Shown: positions 45,838 to 55,876 of the stretch, one piece after another
Layout of the letters: every line of letters begins with the position of its first letter
How positions within the stretch are numbered: the stretch's first letter is position 1
DNA from: Bombyx mori
Taxonomy: Eukaryota > Arthropoda > Insecta > Lepidoptera > Bombycidae
DNA: 64,000 nucleotides
NCBI RefSeq assembly: GCF_030269925.1
Contig: NC_085126.1
Location: 4,962,501-5,026,500 of the forward strand
Direction: 5' to 3'
The notes under the pieces: model-generated
Told to the model about the DNA's origin: nothing
Database searches by the model: none
The model's input: the letters and a program-made list of their open reading frames with translations, nothing else
Translations under genes and position numbers: made by a program

Positions 45838-46016
45838 GACCGAAGTGGTGCAGTGGTCAGCGTTCCTAACTACTGAGCCTTTTAATTCCCACATCTAAAC
45901 ATTCATATGATGAACAGGCCTGTTTTTCAATTTCCCTATGTGCTTATTACCCCCCTCGACCGCGAATCCGTAAACGGATTCCCCAGCGTTAAAAAAGGGT
46001 GTTTATTATCTATATA

Positions 46017-46622
46017 CAGTCAAACCTGGGTAAGTGAGAACTGGATAAGTGAGAAAACTCTATAAGTGAGAGTAATAGCCAGGACCCGTCATTTTAAGCT
46101 CCCAAAACCTCTATTAGCGAGAAACAGAAACCTCTGTAAGAGAGAGTCGATTTTCCCTCATGGACCTCCGTAAGTGAGACTGCTACTCATCTATACCTCT
46201 ATAAGCGACAGTCGAGGTGTATTTATTTATATTATTTAGGAGGAACAAATGACAAAACAAATTACAAATTTAACATCTGCTATTTTATGACTCATTATTA
46301 ACTTATGTGGAACTAAATAAAGTTGTTATTTTATCGCATTATTTTCGAATGGACACGTGTGTCTGTGTACCGTCCTGTTTGTCGGACTTACTCAGTTTAT
46401 CGTTAATCAACTGCGAAGGAAAGTTCTGTCATCATGTCAAAACGAAAAATTAAAGTACTGTCATTAAGTGATAAACTTAAAATACTGAATGCGTTTGAAC
46501 CGGGAAAATCGCGAAATGAAATTCAGAGGGAGCATTAGCGAGAAACTCGGGTTAGTGAGAAACCTCTATAAGCGAGAATAAGATTGTGCTCCCTTGAACT
46601 CTCGCTTATCCAGGTTTGACTG
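46017..46622 (+). mobile_element. pogo/Tigger-type deletion derivative
   Basis: Terminal inverted repeats CAGTCAAACCTGG (left) and CCAGGTTTGACTG (right), with TA duplicated on both sides (46015-46016, 46623-46624). Many internal CTCTATAAGYGAGA-type repeats lie near both ends. It encodes only the start of a transposase. 606 bp, non-autonomous; its transposase would have to come from another copy. Confidence 0.88.
46434..46538 (+). pseudogene. pogo transposase N-terminus, truncated
   Basis: 34 codons from ATG to a TAG. MSKRKIKVLSLSDKLKILNA then FEPGKSRNEIQ is the beginning of the CENP-B-type helix-turn-helix that binds the element's ends in pogo/Tigger transposases. The internal deletion joins it directly to the right-end repeats, so the DNA-binding domain is incomplete and the catalytic domain is absent. 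Confidence 0.8.
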
Positions 46623-46774
46623 TATTCATATATTTAATAGTATATAAGTATGTATATTAGTCTTCGTTTCCCATAGTGCGGGGAATCCTAGTTTGGGATC
46701 AAGCGACCGTGCGTCATTTATTCTTGGTTACGGTTTTTATTATATCCACATATTTATTAAAACCTTATTAAAAA

Positions 46775-47024
46775 CTAGCTGTACCCGTCCGCTTCGCGGG
46801 GCATTTAAAATTAACATTATTATTTCTCACCCCCACAAAGATTCCCATCATTCACACCCCCGCAACTGGTGTAAGGAGTCCAGCACTCATATAAATATTA
46901 TTCTATCCATTATGTACATGTATTTTCTACATGGATACCAAGTTTCAAGTCAATCGGATGCACGGTTCAGTAGTTATAACGGAACATCCGTAAATCCATT
47001 GTAGATTTATATATTAAGTATAGA
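46775..47024 (-). mobile_element. Short Helitron, family I (best preserved)
   Basis: Minus strand. Starts TCTATACTTAATATATAAAT after A and ends CAGCTAG before T. A hairpin CCGC-GAA-GCGG ends about 10 nt before CTAG, the classic Helitron 3' structure. 250 bp, no coding. Confidence 0.75.
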
Positions 47025-47611
47025 TACATATTATAAGAAATGTCCCATAGGCAAAGACAATGTCCATAGCAGTGCTTACTTATAGTGCGTTGGAATTACA
47101 ACTACCCTAAAAGTTTGTCATTAAGCAAAAACTACTTAAAGTATTTAAATGCTACTAAAAAGTTATATATTTTTTCTTCTTTTCAAATATAGCGTATTCT
47201 GTAGAAGCCTCAAGGTAATTATTTCCAAAATGATATACAATTAATCAAATAAAATTTCATAACGGTCTAAAAATGAGAATATTTCTCACCAAAAACCATC
47301 TAAATTTTTGCATCCAAACTTGACTAATCAGATTATTACGAACGACCTCTAATTTAGAAAGGTAAATTGCACAGATAATTAAGAATTACACGTTAAAAAA
47401 AAACAGGCAAACGTATGCGCCGGTACAGCCGCGGCCATTGTCTCGAGAAAAATATACTCCATTCGTACATAAACATTTTATCAGATTTTCACACGGCGTT
47501 AACTGTATTTGTAAAGGGTGTTCGAAATTAATATCAAACGAAAGTTGTTTGGAGTTTCAATGGAAGTCTAGCTGTTAATATTTAGGTTATCAGTAGTTTT
47601 CAAATTTGCAA
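47025..47611. other. Unassigned DNA
   Basis: No feature seen. Confidence 0.4.
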
Positions 47612-47798
47612 AATTATAATTTTCGTAATAACTGGTGGCAGGACCTCTGGTGTGTCCGCGCGGGTAGGTATCACCACCCTGCCTATTTCTGCTCTGAAGC
47701 AGTAATGCGTTTCAGTTTGAAGGGTGGGACAGCCGATGTAAAAACTGTACTCGAGACCTTAGAACTTATATCAAGGTGGGTGGCGCACGGTGGGTAGA
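47612..47798 (+). mobile_element. Bm1 SINE, truncated at both ends
   Basis: From AATAACTGGTGGCAGGACC to GGTGGGTGGCGCAC, fused head-on to an inverted copy. Confidence 0.8.
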
Positions 47799-47962
47799 TG
47801 AGCTCACGGCTTACCTGATGTTAAGTGGTTACCGGAGCCCATAGACATCTAAAACCTAAGTGCCGCCAATACTCAAACCGAAACGCATTACTGCTTCACG
47901 GCAGAAATATGAAGGGCGGTGGTATCTACCCGTGCGGACTAACAAGAAGTCCTAACACTAGT
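47799..47962 (-). mobile_element. Bm1 SINE, inverted partner
   Basis: Minus strand, from GGTAGATGAGCTCACGGCTT to CCTAACACTAGTAAG. The middle (GAGATATAAG to GCAGCC) is deleted. Confidence 0.8.
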
Positions 47963-49426
47963 AAGAATTTTTACCTGAATCTCACTGAAACATTTCGCTG
48001 TGTGTTCGATAGTGTGTTGGATATTAAAAATCAACACCCTGTGTATAGTGTAGTGAAGCAATTAATATTGTTGCAACACAAGTTGTTGCAACGAACCATC
48101 CTTGGCTCGTCGACCTGACAATCCCGAGCCGTTGTAGCCAACCTTGGACCCAATTATTTGACGATTTGGGACATTGGTTAAAACGTGGTCATACCATAAA
48201 GAATATTAGAGGTAAGCCAGGGTGTATGTTTAGTGGTGGTAGTGGAACCTAACCATTTGTCAGCGCGCGCAGTTAGGTTCCAAGAAAAAATAAAATTGAA
48301 AATTAAACTTAGAAATATATGTAATACAAAAATAGACGTTAATTGGCACAATGTTTAAATATCGACGATTAAAGATTTAGTTGGCCATGTTCACAAAAAC
48401 TGTATAATATTTGAAACGGCGTAAATAATGTAACAGCAATAATAAACGCAAAACTAAAGCAATTTTAAATGTCTAAAATTCTTTGTTAATAAATACACTG
48501 CGAATTGCAATGTAGTAACAATATTGAGTTATTTAAAATCGTATAAACATTAGTAATATCGAATTCTGAATCTAAATTTCCTGGACATTTCCAATGAAAA
48601 CAATAAATTTTAAATCCTACTAATTCCATATAACGTATGTGTGCGTCCTGATGATACGTAAATCGTAGGCTAGTTGTGCTTAGTACACAATACGTTAGGA
48701 ATATAAAATACGGCGCGGTGAGTGCACGTGACGTAATATCCGGCGAACCGGTGCCGTCAGCTGATGGGTTCATAGCCTTAAGTAGCTTTTTTAATGGTCG
48801 AAGGACATGGCTTTAATGAGGATTATTTTAGCGTTATTTTATGGACGAATGCGCGCGCGGTCGATGAAGTTTTTATCTTTTCATTTTTGAAAAAAAAACT
48901 AAATTTTCGTGTAAACATTAGTGATAATAATAAAATAGAAATTACAGAATCAAAAACGGATTAAATAAAAAAGCAACGGAATAAGTCCGTCTCTGTGGTA
49001 CGTAGTAATGGATTAAATTCGATTTCGCATTAAAAGTGTACAACTTCCAAAAATATTCGAAATTGAGTTAATATGCGGAATCATTTGGTATCATCACCAG
49101 TATTTTTCTCATAAATACTGTCAAAAGAGCGTAGCTTAGTTTTGGTTTTTTTTTTTGTTTCTCTGTATTTTGACTACTATTAACAAAATTAATAAATAAT
49201 TTTATCTTACTTCAAAAGACAGATAATGTACCTGGTAAAAAATAAATGTTGCAAAGATGATTAATATTAAAAATATCACACGTTAAACTTTTAAAACACT
49301 CTCCTGTAAAATTTGTAAGTTTTGAGATTATACAGTTTTAATGCAAGAAGACGATATAATCCAAGACGGGTTGACGTCAGGCAAGCGGCCGGTTGTAAAA
49401 CTCATGCTAAATTTAAATAAAATTTT
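47963..49426. other. Unassigned DNA with a 10-bp-stem hairpin
   Basis: GGAACCTAAC (48244-48253) pairs exactly with GTTAGGTTCC (48272-48281). No gene is seen. A minus-strand frame at 48486-48773 is unrecognised. Confidence 0.4.
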
Positions 49427-49662
49427 ATTGGTGGTGTGTCCGCGCGGGTAAGTACCACCACCCCGCCTATTTCTGCCGTGAAGCAGTAATGCTTTTCAGT
49501 TCAAAGGGTGGGGCAGCGGTTGTAACTATACTGAGACCTTAGAACTTATATATCAGGGTGGGTGGCGCATTTACGTTGTAGATGTTTATGGGCTCCAGTA
49601 ACCAATTAACACCAGCTGGGCTGTGATCTCGTCCACACACCTAAGCAATAACATAAATAAAA
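49427..49662 (+). mobile_element. Bm1 SINE, 5'-truncated
   Basis: Body with a deletion of AGGACCTCTTG near the start, ending in CTAAGCAATAACATAAATAA. Confidence 0.84.
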
Positions 49663-50135
49663 AAAGAATAATTAATTCAGCGTTTGAAATTTATTTTCTT
49701 TAATGAAAATTTCGTCCTTGATGTCAAAGCACCGGTCCACTAGACTTCATATGACACGCAATAATAATGATACGTGTGTCGCAACAAGTTTCGACACACA
49801 CATGTACCGTTTTCCTTTTTTTTTCGTGGGAAAAACTTGTGCCGTTTTCACTACAATGCCGTCACAATGAGCTTGGCTTTTATAGAAATCTACAAATTGA
49901 AATTACTATTCATTACGATCTTATTGTGTGCTTGATATGGGCTATTTTGGCTCGTCTGTATGGATAAGTGAGTTGGTTCGTATAATCGCATATTTTACCG
50001 GAGTGTCAGGTGAATGTGTGCATATTATTATCTAGAATGAAATTTCATGATAATTATATATTTATAGTTATCTAAATTTAAAAATAAATGGTAGGTGCAC
50101 ACTAATCTACGACTAAAACAATTTCGATCCTGAAA
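49663..50135. other. Unassigned DNA
   Basis: No feature seen. Confidence 0.4.
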
Positions 50136-50554
50136 TCTATATATTAATACGTGAAGCGAAAACTTTGTATCCCTTTTTACGAAAATTGCGCGGACGGAGG
50201 AGTATGAAATTTTCCACACGTATAGAGAATATAGAGGAGAAGTGCACAATGCTAAATTTTTTTGAAAATAATGCATAAAAGATACATTATATCAATAAAG
50301 AAAACATTACACACACTACATACCATGTATTTGACGCACACACACATGCATACTATTTATTGTCAAACTTTTGTTCTTGAAGTCTGTTGTCAAATTGAGA
50401 ATAGATTAAATATTGTTTGTCTTTGTTAATATTTTTTATAGTGTGGTCTTGGCGAAATTTGTGATTATAGAAGTATAAAATACAATCATAATAGTGTACA
50501 AACTTACAATTCCAATTAATTATAGTCGAATTTCGACTACTGCGGGACCTCTAG
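50136..50554 (+). mobile_element. Short Helitron, family II
   Basis: Starts TCTATATATTAATACGTGAA after A and ends CTGCGGGACCTCTAG. An AGTCGAA-T-TTCGACT hairpin lies 12 nt before CTAG. The flanking base after CTAG is A, not the usual T. An inverted copy lies at 55436 and the start of a third at 63879. Confidence 0.7.
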
Positions 50555-51076
50555 ATACTTGAAATCGCTCAAAGATTTCCAATACTGACACCTCAATATT
50601 TACATTTATTTTTTGATACATCGACTCTCTATTAATGCGTCTAAAGGAAATACCGTCCATTGCACAGTTTAAAAAGTAAATAATACTTATAAATAACCAT
50701 TTAAAATTATTTTGCTGTGAACTTAGCGTTCATTTTGTATTTTTTTAAGTTATTTTTTTTAATAAAGTACTTTTTTTCAGAAATCCTTTTGCTATTTCTG
50801 CAAAATATGTGAAAATAAGCTCAGCACTAAAAGGGCTAAATATATTTTTTAATTGACACGCGGAAAGAATCTGTTTCAAAATTTTTTATGGTACTAAATC
50901 TCACCACTATTGTAATTTGTAATGTCTACAATTGAATTGTTTAAGACAAAATTAAATCCACAGTTCAAAAAGTCTTGGCACTAGGATGTTCTGACATTAC
51001 TGACATTATCAGTTTGAAATTCCCGCGAGCACACGTGAACAAAATTCGCGTTACGAACATTTGACTCAAAAGAAAT
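50555..51076. other. Unassigned AT-rich DNA
   Basis: No feature seen. Confidence 0.4.
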
Positions 51077-51365
51077 AATAGTTTAAAAAACTAACAAAAT
51101 ACGCTTTTATAGAAAATCCAACTAAAAGATAGAAAATAAATTTGAATTAAAAATAGTGTAAGAAAAAATGATTTTATTGTAAAAAAGCATGGGGTGCATG
51201 GTATGTGTAATTATTCTAAGGGTATAAGTAGTTATAAATATTTTATGAACAGATATGAGTATAAGGGTTACTTTGATAATATCCTGAAAAGCAACCCGGG
51301 TTTTTTTACTTATTTTTTAGTTGGATTTTCTATAAAAGCGTATTTTGTTAGTTTTATAAACTATT
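51077..51365. mobile_element. Inverted-repeat MITE, unassigned
   Basis: 51-bp arms at 51077-51127 and 51315-51365 (outer ends AATAGTTTAAAAAACTAACA and GTTAGTTTTATAAACTATT) differ at one position. Partial similarity continues a few bases outward, so the true ends may be a little wider. The 187-bp centre is non-coding. No clear duplication. Confidence 0.75.
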
Positions 51366-51703
51366 GTTTATTTTTCATTTTTTAGTTTAATTTCCAATTT
51401 TCGATTTTTTTTAAATATTGAATTGTCATCGGTCCTTAATAACTATGCCAAATTTCGAGTTAATCCGACGTTTTGAAGGGGGTCAAAATCAAGTTCAAAG
51501 ATTCCGTTACAAACATACATACGTCATACATACGTCTGAAGCTAATAAAAGCGTATTAAAATGGATGCAACGTGCTTAGTAAATAACGGATAATTCTAAG
51601 CAACAAAATGTAGCATATATTTTCAGTCGTCAGTCATGCATGCATTTACGATTCAATAACGAGGAGTTTGCAAGCAGAAACCCGGTTAGCAGGAGCCATT
51701 GGT
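51366..51703. other. Unassigned DNA with a retroelement-type tail
   Basis: 51421-51560 (GCCAAATTTCGAGTTAATCC to GAAGCTAATAAAAGCGTATT) resembles 60050-60130 and looks like an old LINE tail. Confidence 0.4.
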
Positions 51704-52335
51704 ACGCGAAGTTCTAGTGGCCTGAAGGATAAGACGGCCGGTTTATTCGTAGCGACCGATGCGGCTGTGCCAGTGTTGAAATTCAGCAGGCGACTACCAT
51801 TTTTTCTAATTAAATACGCACTTGAAAAATGTTGACCATCCGATACCATCACCTACCCGATCTTAAAGATCGAATGGTAAATAGTCGAGGTCGCCCAAAA
51901 CACGTCATTACGGATTCTCCCGATCCATTAACGGTGCTTTTAGGTACCACAAGCACCAGTCACCGTCCTCGTCGAACCTCGACGAGCGAATTAAGCCATA
52001 GACACAGCCCACTGAGTTTCTCACCGGATCTTCTCAGTAGGTCGCGTTTCTGATCGCGTTGGTACCAAAGCTTCCAGTTTGAGCCCCGTGAGCTCACCTA
52101 CATGTTAGGGTGAAGCTGGAATAGCCTCTCAAGGCTATCAGCATAGATAGGAAGGAAAACAAGTTGACCATAAAGGAATCACATCTTGTAATTTATAGCA
52201 AACTCGTGCAAAAACATATTTTGGGTAATGATTAAGTGATAAGGCGTTTTCTAAGACGACACGGGTCGGTACTACTTACTACCTTGCCTATTTTAGCCTT
52301 GAAGCAGTAAATTCGTTTGAAGAGTGGAAGACTAA
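51704..52335 (+). mobile_element. Old Bm1 SINE split by a LINE
   Basis: 51704-51839 is a diverged head and linker (GGCCTGAAGGATAAGACGGC). 52163-52335 resumes at GTTGACCATAAAGGAATCAC and continues through a degraded body. The break coincides with a 9-bp duplication. Confidence 0.75.
51840..52162 (+). mobile_element. Jockey-like LINE, family A, nested in Bm1
   Basis: Flanked by GTTGACCAT at 51831-51839 and 52163-52171. It holds about 55 codons of the RT C-terminus (GRPKHVITDSPDPLTVLL) and a family A 3'UTR with an internal deletion, ending GATAGGAAGGAAAAC. Confidence 0.85.
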
Positions 52336-52349
52336 GACTAATTGTTTCT

Positions 52350-52592
52350 TTTTTATTGCTTAGATGTTTGGACGAGCTCACAGCTCACCTAGTGTTAAGT
52401 GGTTACCGGAGCCCATAGACATCCACAACGTAAATGCCGCCACCCACCTTGAGAAATAAGTCCTAAGGTCTTAATATAGTTACAACGGCTGCCCCACCCT
52501 TCAAACCGAAACGCATTACTGCTTCACGGCAGAAATAGGCAGGGTGGTGGTACCTACTCGTGCGTACTCCCAATAGGTCCTACCACCAGTAT
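52350..52592 (-). mobile_element. Bm1 SINE, 5'-truncated
   Basis: Minus strand, full body, little diverged. Confidence 0.87.
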
Positions 52593-53054
52593 TATCACTA
52601 AGACCTTGTGTTTCAATTCGACAATTGTGACTATTCTACGTCTACAATAAAAATGTTAAACACTAAATCGATGTACCTATTTTTACTATTCAACATTTGA
52701 GTGTAACAGTAAATTAAATGGAGAATCAATCAATAAAACTATGTATTCGTTTATCGCGTATCATTAGTCGCGAAATGTAAACGCGTGTGGGCGTCGCTTA
52801 TCATTGGCGGTACCTTACGATCAATTAATCATATTATATATCATATGTATTGTTAGAAGTCGGCTGCGTCCGGAAAAAAAATGAAAAATAGTCGCCGTAA
52901 TTCTTTTTTCTCTATAAAATTCTTCGCAATCAATTTTCGACATACAATTTAAAAGTCATAAGTAAGTATCGAGCAAAAGAGATAGCGTAAGATATTCCAG
53001 AATCACTACCAGATTTTGTGACGTCATAAACCGATGACAGGAACTCAACTCAAC
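52593..53054. other. Unassigned DNA
   Basis: No feature seen. Confidence 0.4.
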
Positions 53055-53110
53055 ATGAAGGCGTCGTGGCCTAAAGGATAAGACGTCCGGTGCATTCGTA
53101 TGTAGCGATG

Positions 53111-53673
53111 TATGGTTCGTGAGGAACGTTGACCTACACGACGACCTGGGCCTCGAATCAGTCCAGAAATACATGAAGTCAGCGTCGGAACGGTACTTCG
53201 ATAAGGCTATGCGTCATGATAATCGCCTATTCGTTGCCGCCGCTGACTACTCACCGAATCCTGATCATGCAGGAGCCAGTCACCGTCGACGCCCTAGACA
53301 CGTCCTTACGGATCCATCAGATCCAATAACCTTTGCATTAGACATCTTCAGCGCTACCACTTGGAGTACGCTTAGGAACCCCGATAACCGTACTCGTCGA
53401 AATCGACAAAGAGGTCGACGTGCAACCTAACCCATGCATCAGCCCGCTGAGTTTCTCGCCGGATCTTCTCAGTGGGTCGCGATTCCGATCCGGTAGTAGA
53501 TTCATTCGCGAAGCAATTGCTCTTGAGTTGTTAGGTCTCCTTCGGAGGCGCTCGGACAGTTGTTAGCAAATCCCACCCCTCCTGGCTGAGCCTTTGCTCG
53601 CCCACATATCCTGGTGAAACTGGAAAGGCCTCCGGGCCACAAGTAATCTATCAATCATAAAAAAAAAAAAATT
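53111..53673 (+). mobile_element. Jockey-like LINE, family B, nested in Bm1
   Basis: Flanked by TAGCGATG (53103-53110) and TAGCCATG (53674-53681). Contains the RT C-terminus and the full family B 3'UTR (hairpin arms CCCGCTGAG and CTCAGTGGG at about 53446-53480), ending in TCAATCATAA and an A12 tract. Confidence 0.87.
53113..53430 (+). pseudogene. Jockey-clade RT C-terminus, family B
   Basis: Open to a stop at 53428-53430: WFVRNVDLHDDLGLESVQKY, then FDKAMRHDNRLFVAAADYSP and RRRPRHVLTDPSDPITFALD. This ~105-residue tail follows the RT domain in BMC1-like jockey elements. It links the family B 3'UTR to that clade. The reading frame is intact for what is left, so the copy is fairly young. Confidence 0.8.
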
Positions 53674-54224
53674 TAGCCATGCACCGGTGTTCGAATCCCG
53701 CAGGCGGGTACAAATTTTTCTAATGAAATACGTACTTAACAAATGTTCACGATTGACTTCCACGGTGAAGGAATAACATCGTGTAATAAAAATCAAACCC
53801 GCAAAATTATAATTTGCGTTATCACTGGTGGTAGGACTTCTTGTGAGTCCGCGCCGGTAGGTACTACCACTCCGCCTATTTCTGCCGTGAAGCAGTGATG
53901 CGTTTCGGTTTGAAGGGTGGGGGGTAGCCTTTGTAACTATACCTTAGAACTTATATCTCAAGGTGGGTGACGCATTTACGTTGTGGATGTCTATGGGCTC
54001 CAGTAACCACTTAACACCAGGTGGGCTGCGAGCTCGTCCACCCACCTGAGCAATAAAAAAAAACTCAATTATCTCAAGATAATTCTTGAAAGTAACTAAT
54101 AAAACGTAAATTACCATTATTATTTTTTAGTATTTATTTGTATTTAATCGTATGTAAGTTTATCTTATATTGTATTTATTTTTCACATGTGTATATAAGT
54201 ATATATTTTTATGTAAGTTTATTA

Positions 54225-54392
54225 AGATATAGCACCGTCCAGTTCGCTTATTCCTCTCCCTGCAAGGTTGCCTGGAAGAGAACGCTTTCAGCGATAAGGC
54301 CGCCAATTTATATCACCGACTTTTGTTTGTTTTATTAGTATACTCTGTACATAATATTGTGTTAAATAAAGAGTTATATTATTATTATTATT
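54225..54392 (+). mobile_element. LINE 3' tail, family E
   Basis: AGGTTGCCTGGAAGAGAACG, TTCAGCGATAAGGCCGCC, then AATAAAGAG and (ATT)n at 54375-54392. Same architecture as 9700-9850. Confidence 0.6.
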
Positions 54393-54612
54393 CATCGTAC
54401 GACTGCAATTCGCATAGCTAGTCAGAAAACAAGGAGTCATCGGGGAAACAAGGAAAAACGTTAGCAAAATAATCGACAAACGTCAGTTTTATAGATGATC
54501 CTTCGGTCGTGTTAATTGCGTTCGTGCAACAAGTCATTATGTGCTTTTACAATTCAATTATGTATAATTTGTTGTTTTTTTTAATTCGATTAGCAACATT
54601 TAGTGGCCGCGA

Positions 54613-54840
54613 ATAATGATTCTTTTTTTTTTTTTTTATGTTTGAAATTTACTGGTGGCCCGAAGGCCTTTCCAGTTTCACCAGGACAGGTGGGCGAGCA
54701 AAGGCTCAGCCAAGAGGGGCGGGATTTGCTAACAACTGCCCGAGCGCCTCCGAAGGAGATCTAACAACTCAAGAGCAATTGCTTCGCGAATGAATCTACT
54801 ACCGGATCGGAATCACGACCCGCTGAGAAGATAATGCTTC
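54613..54840 (-). mobile_element. Jockey-like LINE tail, family B, with TSD
   Basis: ATAATGATTC / ATAATGCTTC (54613-54622, 54831-54840) encloses about 208 bp. It is truncated exactly in the middle of the 3'UTR hairpin, so only the CTCAGCGGG arm is present. Confidence 0.84.
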
Positions 54841-55435
54841 AATGGGCAAGCGAGGGTATAGAGAGAGAATAGAATAGGCACACGGCCGTCTGTGAACACT
54901 GGGAATGCATGGGACACAATTGCCTATCTAAAACCCATTAAAATTTCGCGATTTTTATTTAAAATCTGAAGACCGAAACAAAAACATTACGATGTTTGCT
55001 TTGTAAAAAAAAAAAACGTTGGCACATATCTCGGGAACTAATAATACCTCTGAAACCAGCAGAATCAATCTCTATAATACGATATGAAACCAAACCCTTG
55101 AATATCTAAGCAATGAAGACAAGATAAAACACGCGATGTGTTATTTCTTTTTGTTGGAATGACGCGTGACTGAAGCTGGGCGGATCTTGCCACACTCATT
55201 AATTATTCTAGGTCGTTCTGCAATCGTTAATTAGACAAGATAAGTACTGTATTAATTGTACGCCATTGGTGTACGTATCTCGGGATCTCGGCGAGCGGTT
55301 CTCTGTTTTCCTTCGGCTAACAATCTTATTGGTTTCAAACGAGGTCGCTCGTGTTGTTTTTTTTTTTTGGAGGTGAAATAATACACAACGACAAGAACTA
55401 TATACACATTTCATATTTATGTATACTAGTGGTCC
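54841..55435. other. Unassigned DNA
   Basis: No feature seen. Confidence 0.4.
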
Positions 55436-55868
55436 ACTGGTAGTCGAAATTCGACTATAGTTAAGTGAAATTATAAGTTTGAACATTACGACTATTGTGA
55501 TTCTCTTGTCAAAGACTATTTATTAAACTTCTATAATCACGGATTTCGTCAAGACTACACTGTAGTCATATATTAATAAAGACAAACAATATTTAAACTA
55601 TTTTCAATTTAACCACAGACTGCAATAAGAAAAGTTTGACAATAAATAAATAGTTTGCATGCGTGTGTGTGTGTGTCAAATACACGGTAGTGTGTGTGAT
55701 GTTTTTTTATTGATTTAATGTATTTTTTTTCCATAATTTAAAAAAATATTAACATTCTGCACTTCTTCTCTATATTCTCTATAAGTGTGGGAAATTTCAT
55801 ACTCCTCCGTCCGCGTAATTTTCGTAAAAAGGGGTACAAAGTTTTTGCTTCACGTATTAATATATAGA
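55436..55868 (-). mobile_element. Short Helitron, family II
   Basis: Minus-strand copy of 50136-50554. TC at 55868, CTAG at 55436-55439, A and T flanks, and an 8-bp-stem hairpin TAGTCGAA-A-TTCGACTA near the 3' end. Contains a (GT)n run at 55661-55676. Confidence 0.72.
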
Positions 55869-55876
55869 TAGGAAAT

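Larger units (their letters stand above)
45838..46680 (+). mobile_element. SINE family C, chimeric form, split by pogo element
   Basis: tRNA-like head (GTGGTGCAGTGGTCAGC; box B decayed), then ATGATGAACAGGCCTG, the LINE-derived block (ACCCCCCTCGACC to CCCAGCGTTAAAAAA), and GTGTTTATTATCTATATA. The pogo element follows. The SINE resumes at 46625 with TTCATATATTTAATAG and GTATATAAGTATGTATATTA. Confidence 0.65.
53055..54062 (+). mobile_element. Bm1 SINE, full length, split in its tRNA-like head
   Basis: Head with box A at 53055-53110, then a 563-bp LINE. The head resumes at GCACCGGTGTTCGAATCCCG (box B, from 53681) and the body runs to the A tract ending at 54062. Separation of box A from box B should abolish pol III transcription from this copy. 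Confidence 0.88.

Noticed and set aside
47825..48118. 97-codon gene
   Set aside because: Its first half is inverted Bm1 sequence. The rest has no known motif.
48244..48281. Telomeric (TTAGG)n remnant
   Set aside because: Only a single CCTAAC/GTTAGG pair in a hairpin. No tandem array.
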